From contig CM049309.1 in assembly GCA_026874595.1 (NCBI GenBank), forward strand, positions 72,710,426-72,774,425: a stretch of DNA of 64,000 nt. Reading direction: 5' to 3'. Below are positions 13,153 to 24,768 of the stretch, one piece after another; within the stretch, counting starts at the first letter, position 1; every line of letters starts with the position of its first letter. This DNA comes from Sipunculus nudus (Eukaryota; Annelida; Sipuncula; Golfingiida; Sipunculidae). The translations under genes and the position numbers were made by a program. Below the pieces are notes generated by a model. It did no database searches. It saw only the letters and a list, made by a program, of their open reading frames with translations, and was not told the origin of the DNA.

Positions 13153-13539
13153 CAACAACTTAGTGATTATAGGGAATCAGCCATGGAGAGAATGACTTGG
13201 GGACCAAGGTCAAGATAAAAAAATAAAGATAAATCTATAACCTGGTACAAATATTATGCCCAAATTCTAGCTATTGAAAATCAGCCATATTGGTGACAGA
13301 AAATTGGCAAAAGGAAAAACATAGAAAAAAAAAATTTTGAAATTGATGGTCTTGCACTTGGAGGGGGAGGGACCTAAGTAGATGGACACTAAAAATTGTT
13401 TAACTTGAATATGGATATAGAAATAAACTCATCAACCCCTATAAACCTCCCCTTTCTAAAAAACCTGGTGGACTGAAGTAGTGGAATGGGCTTTAATTGC
13501 AACAGGCTCCTATGGCTAAGGAAAAAGTTAATCCTGAAG

Positions 13540-14260
13540 TGAATTTCATTCAAATTTTGGTCAGTCATTGCTCTTATGCTTACCTTGTTTTGGATTGGTT
13601 TTGGAGTGTCTGGCATTTGTCTGTCTGTCTGTCACTCTGTCTGTCCGTCTGTCAGGTTTTCGTGTCTGTGCCATTACTTTCCTAAATATGATCTGATTTC
13701 ATTCAAATTTTGGTCAGTGATTGATCTCATGCTTACTATGGTTGGGATTGGTTTGGAGTGTCAGGCATCTGTTTGTCTGTCTGTCTGTCACCCTGTTTGT
13801 CAGTCCTTCAGATTTTCATTTCTGTGAGATAACTTTCCTAAATATTATCTTATTTCATTCAAATTTTGGTCAGACATTGCCCTCATGCATACCTTGGTTG
13901 GGATTAGTTTTGGAGTGTCTGGCTTTTCTCTGTCTGTCTGTCACTTTGTCTGTCAGTCTGTCAGTTTTTCGTTTCCCTGCTATAACTTTCCTAAATATTA
14001 TCTAATGTCATTCAAATTTTGGTCAGTGATTGCTCTCATGCTTACCTTGGTTTGGATATGTTTTGAAGTGTCTGGCTTATGTCCGTCGTTCCATCTGTCA
14101 CTCTGTCAGGTTTTTGTTTCTGTGGGATAACTTTCCTTAATATTATCAGATTTCATGCAAATTTTGGTCAGTGATTGCTCTCATGCATACCCTGGTTTGG
14201 ATTTGTTTTGGAGTGTCTGTCTGTCACTCTGTCTGTCTGTCCTTTATCAAGCATGAAAAA
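13540..14260 (+). repeat. Five-unit tandem array, about 152-bp period, with GTCT tracts
   Basis: 'ttcaaattttggtcag' recurs at about 13556, 13708, 13865, 14018 and 14163. Each unit also has a (GTCT)n stretch and 'ataactttcctaaatattatct'. Overlapping open frames that read like repeated Cys/Leu/Ser-rich proteins arise from this array. Confidence 0.85.
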
Positions 14261-17200
14261 CAACAAGATCCCAAAGCTGGGGACATTAATTCCACAAATT
14301 TGCTTGTTGTAAAATGTTAATGTGTTTTAAATGTTTAAACATCAATATTGAGAAGTTTAATGGTATTAACATCACTGAATAAAGTGCTTATTTTAATTGT
14401 TGCTTTTTATGGCAAAGATGTATAATAAATTAATGGATTATCTTGCTGCAAAAAACTACTTAGGTCTTGAAAACATTTTTGCAAATAAGAGTATTTAGTG
14501 AAAGTTGCAGAGGAATCATTCATATTCACACATTAGTAGAATTATTTATGCCAGTGACTCAAATGCATTATTAAATCTGTTTTATGAGCTTTGTGTGATA
14601 AAGCTAACCTGTCTCATAAGAAATTTCTTAATTGGTATCAGAAATTACCAGTGAGAATTTTATGTGAAGTTACAGACTACCAGTGAGTTTTCCTTTTAAA
14701 TATTTCTCATACCCACAACTTAGAGGAATTATTTATGTTAGTGATTTGAGAGTAGAATTATGTAAATATGTGAGCTGTGGGGGAGGCCCATCATGACAGA
14801 TTGTCCTGTCAGTGGTCGGCCATGGTTCAGATTTCTTCTAGGATCAGAGTGTGAGACTGGCTGATGATTGAATGACAGGGTAAACACTCGGAGACCAGGC
14901 TCAGACAGTGTCCCTTCATGCTCGTTCTATCTTTTTCACCTGAGAGCAAATATTTATACTTGCAACTTCAAGGGGGTTCATTGTTCATATGGATGTGTAG
15001 TCTTGGTTCATCGAGTGATTGAATGTATTAGGATTCTTCTGATCTGTGCAGCGATAGAACAGTCCTTCCCCTCCTGGTCTTGCGCTGGAACAGTCCATCA
15101 AATTGTTTTGCTGAGATGCAGATTAAAGCAGGATCATGCGGCTGTAAATCTTGAAAAAGTATTCATAAATCTTCCAGCCCGGTTACTGCTCCAGAAACAC
15201 AGAGCTGATAAGCTGAAGTTTCATGAATCAAGTATCACCATACAGTGTCATTTCACTGGTGGCAAGAGTTTCAACCATTGATGTTAATTAAGAGTCCTAC
15301 GATACATTATTTTACTTTACTTAACTTAATCACTTGTTGCTATACTTACCATAGTGACTTGTTAATGTTTGACTATAATTTGTTCCACCATGGGGTGCAT
15401 GCCCACACCCTTTTTGAGATACATGTATTTTGTACCAAATCATTGATATGAGTTATTATTGAAATTCTGCTCAGATAATTTAGTAATCATGAACAAGAAA
15501 ATAAACATCTTACCTTGAAAACAGCCTATTTTGTTATTATATATGTCAACTGAAGTGACAGGACAGGAACAGCTTGTGACATTGATTTGATTTTGGTTAC
15601 AGTTTTTATTCTAAATATTTTAAAATACATAGTGAGTCAGAAGATGCCATTACAAGATAAAAAGAGTTAAAAAAGTTGATAAATGTAATGGAGGTTAACT
15701 GGAGTGCTCATTCTATTGTCATTATCATTAATCATTTACTGTATAGAGGTAAATTATTATATATTACAAACATGCATCTTTCAGATATGAGTAGTGAAAT
15801 TAAATAAAATGGATAAAGGTGTTTTAAGCAAGTTATTGATGTAAAGTACTTTACGTTTTCATCTTATTTTTAAACACCTTCAGGTCAGATCTGTTGGTTG
15901 CCCGTCTACTGAACGAATCTGAGTTACAGGCTACTGACGTACAACTCTGAATAGATTGTGCGGTGTCGTGATTTAGCTTCCTCCAGCTTCATCGGCTGTG
16001 AACTCCTCTGCTTCAGATGTCTGGGTTGGATCTGCCCATATAACTCTGGAGGTCACTGAACTAAATGAAAGCTCATTCCATGTTAAGGTGGCAGTCTTCA
16101 GTGGGGGGAGGAGTTTGACATGAAGAGATTTGGTGGTACTATTTTATACCTATGTCATGTTATATTCATTTGATTTGTCTTGATATTACATGTTTTTGGT
16201 AATAAAATTACCAATGGTCAGCTTATTTAGTCGATGTATGTCATGAAGTTTTTGTTATCATGTTAAATAAAATATTTCAGTTTCTGCTTGTCATCATTTG
16301 TCCTTAAATTTATTTGATATTTTTAAAGATATTTTCAGTTTCTGCTAAATTTGTCCCTTTCTTTGGAAAATTAAACCAAACATGTGTTGTGTAAAAAAAG
16401 TGCAGAGTGTTATATTGATGGCAATCATCATAAGTATATCAATTCCTGGAATTATTCCTGGAATTCACTGTGCATTTGTTGACTTCTCGATTAGTCAGTT
16501 TTCTTCTGCATGCCCATGTATTATTTTGTGAAAGTGTAACATATGCACCCAGAAATACAGAACGATGTAGAAGTCTATTACAGGTTGATGTATGTAATCT
16601 CTGCTTCCATTAGTTTTTGTCTGAACTTGCAGTTTTATCTGCCTTTATGCTACCAGCTATCTGTATATATTAATTCTGAGTTTGTCAAGGTAAACAAAAC
16701 TCCATCAGAACCAATCAGGCTGTCTCCAGGATAATAAGGATGAACATAATATAAAACAGTCACGCTTGCGGAGTCAACATTTTTATAAAATATCATTTGA
16801 CATCATGCCTTGGATTTTATGTTACACCATACTCCAGTGAGCTTGATTTTGCATTTGCCCTTGAAAGCTTTCTGATGCCCTTGCTGGCAAGTACATAGCA
16901 AGTATTATATGTTCACCACATTTGTGGCACATAAAAGCCATAAACTGCCATAAACTTTGTTTTCGGGGGAAGCCTATTGGATGCTCCCAGGTTTGTTTTC
17001 AGGACCATCGACAGTGGCTGCCATATTGATTTTTTTTCACTGGGCCAAAACACGAGGTACAAGTGAGTGTCACTGCTGTTGTATAAAGTTGCCTTGGATC
17101 CTTTTTGTCCACAGCATGCAACAGTTTGCCAGGAAAAGGTAAACAGTTTTATGCTTTCTGTTTATTACAGCTCATTTCTTGTCCCCCTAGTGTATCAGCT

Positions 17201-17477
17201 GGCATTTAACCGCGGAGCTTTTCTGTCTAGAGACAGAGTGAAATTACTTGCTTGTTTTATCGGTATTATTGATTTGTTCTATAATGTTCTGGAAGTCTTT
17301 TATGATTGAATGAGGTAAAAAGTAAGAATATAGCAACAAATGTACTTGATTTATTCTTTACATTTCCATATTATAGGTTTTCTTAATTTGTTTTCACTAT
17401 TGTCAACCGTGTCATCCTACTGCAAATGAACAATTGGTACCACCGCTTTCTGGTATGAAAACATGAAACATATTTTT
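14261..17477. other. No gene recognised; candidate conserved blocks
   Basis: Mostly AT-rich and single-copy-looking. The stretches 14760-15260 and 15885-16090 have more balanced composition. Their open frames (137 codons at 14868-15281) match nothing I know. A splice-like CAG...GTAAAC pair at 17116-17144 encloses only 24 nt and is probably chance. Confidence 0.4.
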
Positions 17478-18530
17478 AGCGAACCTGTGAGCTTATGCGA
17501 TGGTGTGGCGTCGTCCGTTGTCCGTCATCTGTACGTTAACCCATACTATCTTGAAAACGGCAAGAGGTAGCATCACATAATTTTATGCAAAAAATTAGTC
17601 ATCTAAAAAACTATATCGTATTTTGCTTATTTTTTGGCTAACTGCATTTTCTTAGATTTTAAAGGGAAAAAGCTAAAAAAGCTTTAAAAATCTTCTTCTC
17701 CGAAACTGTTCAGCCAAATTGTCCAATATTTCACAGAAATGATTCCTGGAATAATCTTTCTCAAGTTTGTTCGAATGGTTTAAGTTCAGTGATTTTTGGC
17801 CGAGTTACAGGAAGTTGAACTTAGTCATCTGTCCATAAAAGCATACTAAAATTACAATCTCAGAAACGGCTGGAGCCATCATCACCAAATTTAATGCCAA
17901 TGTTGTTTACATGAGACATATCTGAAATTGAGGTATTGGTGGCGCCACCTGCATCGACCTTTTTTGTACGGGGGTCATCAGTGCCTGTATCATATTGACA
18001 GCTACAAAAAACTTCTTCTCTGAAACCATATGGCCAAATAGTTTAATATTGCACAGAAATGATCCTAGGGTAGTGCTTTCTGAAATTTGTTCGAATGGTC
18101 TAAGTTTAGTGACTTTTGGCTGAGTTATGGGAAGCTGAATTTAGTCATATGCTGTAACAGCCCATTTTAGCTCAGTGGCTACAAAGATCTTCTCCTCAAA
18201 AACCACTGGGCCAAATTCTTAAATCTCACACATTAATTATCCTTAGATGTTGATAATTCAAGTTTGTTCAAATGGTTTTGGTTCAGTGATTTTTGGCTGA
18301 GTTATGGGAAGCTTAACTTAGCCATTTTGCTGTATTTTCCCATATGAGTTATAAACCTGTAATATTTTTTTTGACTGACCCTACTGAGGCCAATTTGTTT
18401 AATATTTTACAAGAATAATCCCCTGAATAATTCTTATAATAATTGACTTTTATGGTTCCAAAGAATGAATTTTGGCTGAATTATAAAGGTTCAATTGAGT
18501 CATTTTACCATATATGTTAGCTGTGTGAAG
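17478..18530 (+). mobile_element. HL3 copy 1, 3'-truncated
   Basis: Starts AGCGAACCTGTGAGCTTATGC after a T-run, followed by a GTCGTCCGTTGTCCGTC tract. It continues with repeated phrases about 'cagccaaattgt', 'aatattt(t/c)acagaaat' and 'gagttatgggaagc', one exact GGTGGCGCCACC at about 17939, and no recognisable 3' end. The right boundary is approximate. It provides an intact (uninterrupted) version of the site where HL4 inserted into copy 2. Confidence 0.6.
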
Positions 18531-19407
18531 CAGATACACAGATACATCTAGATACATCTAGACTGGCACCAGTTTATCAGCATTTATTACATCATGCCTC
18601 TAGACATTCAGATTTCAGGTTATCTATGGTTAATATTGACAAGAATGTTTTTTAAAAGCTTTTAAAAAATGTAGATTTATGATTTTTGGATATTCCTCAT
18701 GCCAGGCAATGTTTACAATAGCAGCTATACAGCTCTCTGTGGGTATATAAAGATGGCTGTACATGGATTATAAATAATTGGTATCCATAGTCAAATTAAT
18801 TCAAGATTTTGCCATCAGTGAGATGTATCTGTATTACAATTTTGCATTCAATATGCATCTGTATTAATTTTTAGTGAACCTGTGAACTTATGCGATGGTG
18901 TGGCTGCGTTTGTCTTCTGTACATTTACCCATACTATTTTGAAAATGATTGGAGCTAGCATCATGAAATTTATTGCAAAAAATTAGCCATCTGAAAATTT
19001 TCTTAAATTTTATAGAGAAAAAGCTAAAAAACCTTTAAAAATCTTCTTCTCCGAAACACTCAAGCCAAATTGTTCAATATTTCACAGAAATAATCTTTTA
19101 TACCATCTCCCTCAATTTTGTTCAGGAAGTTGAACTAAGTCATCTGTCCAAAAAAGCATACTAAAATGACAGTCTCAGAAACAGCCAGAGCCATCATCAC
19201 CAAATTTTTTGCCAGTGTTGGTCACATGAGTCATATATGAAATTCAGGTATTGGTGGCGCCACCTGAATTGACCTATTTTTGTACGGGGGTCATTGGTCA
19301 TATGTACATTAATCCATAATTTCTCAGGAATAGCAGGAGCTACCATTCCCAGATTTTATGCAATAATCTGTCACATATCAAATTTTGTGGTATTCAGCTT
19401 ACTTTTT

Positions 19408-21136
19408 ATGCCCCCGCCACAAAGTGGCCGGGGCATATAGTTTTACCCATGTCCGTCATTCCGTCCTTCTGTCCTTCCGTCATTCCGAAATCAAACAGTT
19501 GTACAGACTTTTCTTTCGCAATGCCTGGAGATATTGGCCTGATTTTTGGTGTGTGGGCAGATATAGACCAGTTACAGATTGGGTTCGCGTTTCGTCCCGG
19601 TTGACCTATTTTTGACCGTTTTACGGCTCCTAAACTTAGAAAATTTCATGAAAAATAGAAATATTCATGACAGATACACATGTACGGACTTTTTTTCGCA
19701 ATGCCTGCAGAAATTGGCCTGATTTTTTGTGTGTGAGCAGATATAGACCAGTCACAGATCGAGTTCGCGTTTTGTCCTGGTTGACCTACTTTTGACCGTT
19801 TTACGGCTCCTGAACATAGAAAATTTCATGAAAAATATGAAATTTCATGACAAGTACACATGTACAGACTTTTTTTCGCAGTGCCTGCAGATATTGGCCT
19901 GATTTTTGGTGTGTGGACAGATATAGACCAGTTACAGATCGAGTTCGCATTTCGTCCCGGTTGACCTACTTTTGATCGTTTTACGGCTCCTAAACTTAGA
20001 TATTTTCATGAAAAATAGAAATATTCATGACAGATACACATGTATAGACTTTTTTTCGCAATGCCTGCAGATATTGGCCTGATTTTTGGTGTGTGGGCAG
20101 ATATAGACCAGTTACAGATAGAGTTCACGTTTCGTCCCGGTTGACCTACATTTGACTGTTTTACGGCTCCTAAACTTAGAAAATTTCATGAAAAATAGAA
20201 ATATTCATGACAGATACACATGTACAGACTTTTTTTTGCAATGCCTGCAGATATTGGCCTAATTTTTGGTGTGTGGGCAGATATAGACCAGTTACAGATC
20301 GAGTTCGCGTTTCGTCCTGGTTGACCTACTTTTGACCGTTTTACGGCTCCTGAACATAGAAAATTTCATGTAAAATATATATTTTCATGACAAATACACT
20401 TGTACAGACTTTTCTTCACAATACCTGCAGATATTGGCCTGATTTTTGGTGTGTGGGCAGATAATGACCAGTTACAGATCAAGTTCACGTTTTGTCCCAG
20501 TTGACCTATTTTTGACTGTTTGACGGTGTTCTAACATAGAAAATTTCATAAAAAGGTGCACATGTATGGACTTTTTTTCGCAGTGCCTGCAGATACGGGC
20601 CTGATTTTTGGTGTGTAGGCAGATAATGACCAGTTACAGATAGAGTTCTTGTTTCGTCTCAGTTGACCTACTTTTGACCATTTGACTGCTCCTGAACATA
20701 GAAAGTTTCATGAAAAATATAAATTTTCATAACAAATGCATATGTACTGACTTTTTTTCCTCCATGCCTGCAGATACCACCCTGATTTTTCTTGTGTGGG
20801 CAGATAATGACATTTACAGATCGAGTTTGCGTTTCATCCCGGTTGACCTACTTTTGATTGTTTTACGGCTCCTAAACATAGAAAATTTCATGAAAGACAG
20901 AAATTTTTATGGAAAATGTTTATGTATGGACTTTTTTTCACAATGCCTGCATATACTGGCATGATTTTTGGTGTGTTGCTTGATAATGACCCGTTACAGA
21001 TCGAGTTTGCATTTTGCCCTTGTTGACCCCATTTTTGACCATACAACACCTCCTGAACTTAAAAAATTTTCCAAATTTTACAAATGTTTCTAATTTGCCC
21101 AAGGCGGGGGCATTCGTGTCGTTCCGACACATCTAG
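19408..21136 (+). mobile_element. HL4, complete Helentron-like element with 180-bp tandem core
   Basis: 5' terminus ATGCCCCCGCC within a hairpin (GCCCCCGCCAC-aaa-GTGGCCGGGGC). An exact 11-bp inverted copy, GGCGGGGGCAT, lies at 21103-21113. Then come a 6-bp-stem hairpin GTGTCG-ttc-CGACAC (21116-21130), the end CTAG (21133-21136) and TTT. A GTCCGTC/GTCCTTCCGTC tract follows the 5' hairpin. Nine tandem units fill the body. There is no coding capacity: the open frames at 19385 and 20710 are shadows. Length is 1729 bp. It is inserted in a T-run of HL3. Confidence 0.8.
19500..21060 (+). repeat. Nine-unit tandem array, 180-bp period, core of HL4
   Basis: The phrase (t)GTAC/TGGACTTTTTTTCGCA recurs at about 19501, 19682, 19862, 20042, 20222, 20402, 20564, 20744 and 20924. 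Spacing is 180 (181 once) except for one 162-bp unit. Each unit contains 'cctgcagatattggcctgat', 'gtgtgtgggcagat' and 'ttgacctacttttgaccgtttt'. Later units diverge more than earlier ones. Confidence 0.9.
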
Positions 21137-22059
21137 TTTGCTATCTGCATTTACTTAGAATTTATAAGGAAAAAGCTGACAATATTTTAAAAGTCGTCTT
21201 CTTGTAGAGGGTCCAGCCAAATTGTTAAATATTTTACATAAATGATCCCAGAGGCAAGCCCTCTCAAGTTTGTTCAAATGGTTTGCATTTGATGAATTTT
21301 AGTGGAGTTACACAAATTTGAACAGTCATTCAGCCAAGTAAGCATACTGACATAGTACTCTCAGAAATGACAGAAGCTAGCATTACCAGGTATTGTGCAA
21401 ATGTTGGTCACATGACTCATATTTGAAATTGCAGATTTTGTGGTGCCACCTACATTGACCTGTTTTTTAATGGGCAAAAAACCTCCTAATATTAGCCTCT
21501 TTCAGCTTAATGATGAAACTGTCAAGTTGAATTGTTCAATTTTTCAAAAGAATTATCCTAGGACATGGTTCTTTCAATCATATCAGAATATACTGAGTTT
21601 GTTGATTTTTGGTTGAGTTGTGAAAAGCTTAAGTTGGTCTTATGGCCATTATGATGTCTTTTTCAAACTGAGGACTGCAATAGTGTTCTTCTACAAAATT
21701 ATTATTTCAATTATATCTTCTGTAACATTGCACAAAAATTATTCTTAGGTGGCCTTTGTTCAAGTTTACTAGAATGATTTTTGGCAGAACTATTGGACCT
21801 TTAACAATGAAAGTACTGCATCTTTTATTATTCTAGATATTTTGATAAAAAGTTTATGAATATGTCGGCTTGAAAAAAGAAATTTTAACCAAAGTCTTTC
21901 AGTATGTGTAAACAGATATACCAACAGGCCAAGATTGAATCTGTATCTTTAAATAGGTTGAGAAACTGCCAACTGTTTCAGATTTGGGAACAGATCAAGA
22001 GTTCATTCACTGCAGCCAGATATAGGTCAAGAGTTCAATCAGTGCAGCCAAGCACATGG

Positions 22060-22125
22060 CATGTGATCACCTCATGGGTGACATGTGAACACCTCATGGG
22101 CACCATGTGATCACTTCATGGGTGT
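22060..22125. repeat. Minisatellite, three 22-bp units
   Basis: Three consecutive units of the form CATGTGAWCACYTCATGGGYRM. Looser repeats of 'gttcactcagtgcagccaggt' surround it from 21990 to 22480. Confidence 0.85.
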
Positions 22126-22933
22126 CAAGCCCTCAGGGCAGGGCCCCTGCATGAGCTTATGCAATGGTGTGGCTACTATTTCAGAATTGGCAACAGGCTA
22201 GAGGTCTGTCTGGATCTATTTATAGCTTTGGCAGACTGCCAACTGTATCAGATTAGGCAACAGGTCAAGAGTTCACTCAGTGCAGCCAGGTATGGGTCAG
22301 GAGTTTACTCAGTGCAGTAGCTGCATTCTGTTTATAGCTTTGGCAGACTTCCAACTGTGTCAGATTATGCAACAGGTCAAGAGTTCACTCGGTGCAGCCA
22401 GGTACAGGTCAAAAGTTCACTCAGTCTAGCCAGGTGCAGGTCATGAGTTCACTCAGTGCAGTTGTCTGAGCAAGCAATTTGTCACAGTTCACTCGGGGCA
22501 ACAGCCTTTCTCACCTAAGCCTGGTCAGCCCCATGCATCAGACTCAAGGTAAGTTTGATGTATTGGCTTAATATTTTGACCTGTCTATGTGTCTTTGATG
22601 GCTTTCTCGCTCACAAGACAGGTGTCACCACCTACCATGACTTTTGCACACGTTTTTCTCAGGAGGGATTTGATATATCAGTCTGAAATTGGGCGTATGT
22701 ATATATCTCTGATAGCTTCGTTGTATACAAGACTGGTGGTGCCAGCTACAATCTTTTTAGTGTTGTGTGCACCTATGCCAGAATTTCAGCAGTGATGTTT
22801 GTGCAATTGTTTCTTATTCAAAATGTTTAGTACTTGCATAGTTCATATACATGAAAAGTAATGGTCTAGCATTGAAGCATTATACCTGGTGTATTTCCCA
22901 ATGCACAGGTTCGCATTAGGCCTGTAGGCCTTG

Positions 22934-23609
22934 TTTATATGAAAAAAAATAATGAAATCATGAAAAGAAATAGCAAATGATGAAGAAATACCCATTTGTA
23001 TAGTTTGTTTATTCATCAGAGAATGCTAAATAGGCCTTTTTACAGGTTTCTATCATTTCATGAGCTTAGCTGACTTGGTCCTGCTGAGCTCTGTGCTTCC
23101 CTATACCTTGCATTGGTTCAAGATCTTCAGTCAGTGCTCAGCAACAGTTTCATCACTGTTATATGGTGGTTCTGTAGTTGTCACCAAATTGATGAATTTC
23201 TAGTACACTTTGCAGCCCTTGTCCTGTCAGTTCATCAAATTCAATGTCTTTCCTTGCAGTCTATTCTTTTCTTCTTTAGATTTTCAAAAAGTCTGTGATG
23301 GAATATGTGCTTCTCATGCAAGGGAGCAAGGTTTCCTAAAATCAGTTTCTTATTTTGTTATACCAAGCAGTATGTGTAAATATTTTAATTTTTCTTCAAT
23401 GATGTAATAAGGGCACACTATGATCGTGGTATGTAAATTTGGTTCATATCATATGTTTAATGATTTATTAGTCCCCCACCAGTAAAGAGGGAAGACCACT
23501 AAAATGGTCAGGGACGTCCATCCATCAGAGCGTCCTTTCATCCATCAATTCCACCCCATCACTGATGGCACACTTTCCTAGTTAAAAATATGTGCCTCTA
23601 GGCCCTAGT
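22934..23609. other. No gene or repeat recognised
   Basis: AT-rich spacer between HL3 copy 2 and HL2 copy 2. Open frames at 23113 and 23210 look random. Confidence 0.5.
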
Positions 23610-24768
23610 TGTATTTGCCAAAACAGAGTTTTGCGGATACTATGTTTTCAGCTGGATGCTGCCACCGCGTAGGTGTCCGGAGAACTCCTCCGTAACCGCT
23701 AGGCGGAATTTTACGAAACCCGGGATTATGTTTGGGTCACATTTGAACTGCTGCGCCCTGATTTTATTTTGACCTCTGACCCTTCCTCTGTGTCCATTTG
23801 TGCGTCTGTGTTCACACATAAACCTCCATATCTCTGGACTCGTTTGACCAATCAGGAAAAAAATTTTGTACAAATGTAGCCCTTGGATAGCTTTATAACA
23901 TACACAAAAAATGGTGGTGCCACCTGCAACCATGTTTGCACAGTGTCCATCTGTTCATTTGCCTTGGGTTAAAATCGCTCATATCTCTGCATTGGTTTGA
24001 CCAATTCACCTGAAATTCGGCATGCATATACATGCTGGATAGCTTTCTTGATTTTATGACAGCTGGCGCCACCTACATTTACATTCATGCTGCAGACATC
24101 CAAGCTCATATCTTGGGAACTGTTTGACCGATTGGGCCAAAATTTTGCATATGTATAGATCTCACATGCATAGCTCTCCATCATACGCAAAACTGGTGGC
24201 GCCACCTCCTACCATTTTTGCACAGCGTCTGTCTGTTTGTCTGCCATGGGATAAAATCACTCATATCTCTGCACTGGTTTGACTTGTCTGCCTAAAATTT
24301 TGCAGGTTTATACATCTTGGAGAGCTTTTTTGATTTTATGACAGGTGGCGCCACCTACATTCACATTTAGGCTGCAGACATCCAAGCTCATATCTCGGGA
24401 ACCGTTTGGCCGATTGAGCCAAAATTTTGCATGTGTATAGATCTCACATAGCTCTTTATCATACGCATAACTGGTGGCGCCACCTGCAACCATTTTTGCA
24501 CAGGGTCCGTCTGTTTGTCTGCCGTGGGGTAAAATCACTCATCTCAGCAGTGGTTTGACTTTTTGCATTTGTATACAACTTTGATAGCTTTCTGGATTTT
24601 GTGGTAGGTGGCACAACCTACATACACATTTCGGCTGCAGATATCCATGCTAATATGCAACACACCTCACTCTATTTCCCCTTGTTACTCAATCCATGCC
24701 TCACTTCACCCGTCCCACTCTGATTTCGGCAGATACACGTAGTCGCTTGTCGACTTCCCATATTCTAG
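23610..24768 (+). mobile_element. HL2 copy 2, Helentron-like element
   Basis: Full-length second copy of the family at 11337-12511, same orientation. 5' hairpin from TGTATTTGCC to GCGGATAC; internal units with period 278-282 bp (AAAATC at 23971, 24253 and 24531); 3' subterminal GATACAC; hairpin around AGTCG-cttgt-CGACT; end TTCTAG followed by TT. It contains three exact and one imperfect copy of the GGTGGCGCCACC palindrome. Confidence 0.75.

Larger units (their letters stand above)
18873..22933 (+). mobile_element. HL3 copy 2 with HL4 nested inside
   Basis: Starts AGTGAACCTGTGAACTTATGC and follows copy 1 closely until HL4 interrupts it at 19408-21136. It resumes in register at 'tttgctatctgcatttacttag'. 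At the right end CACAGGTTCG (22904-22913) is the exact reverse complement of CGAACCTGTG at the 5' end of copy 1. It is followed by AGGCCT-GT-AGGCCT and the end CTTG before TTT. The stretch 21900-22800 contains extra short repeats and an HL2-like segment (22590-22760), so the 3' third may be composite. Confidence 0.55.

Noticed and set aside
13497-14130. Overlapping open frames reading as Cys/Leu/Ser/Val-rich repeated proteins
   Set aside because: They are translations of the 152-bp tandem array with GTCT tracts; all frames shift between units and there is no conserved start.
14868-15281. 137-codon open frame, one of the longest in the window
   Set aside because: No domain or homology recognised and no splice context; kept only as a possible conserved block.
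17116-17144. Possible 24-nt micro-exon (CAG ... GTAAAC)
   Set aside because: Too short to assign, with no neighbouring exon and no recognisable product.
19500-21060. Regular repeats considered as a CRISPR array
   Set aside because: The units are contiguous 180-bp tandem repeats without unique spacers, in eukaryotic DNA inside a transposable element.
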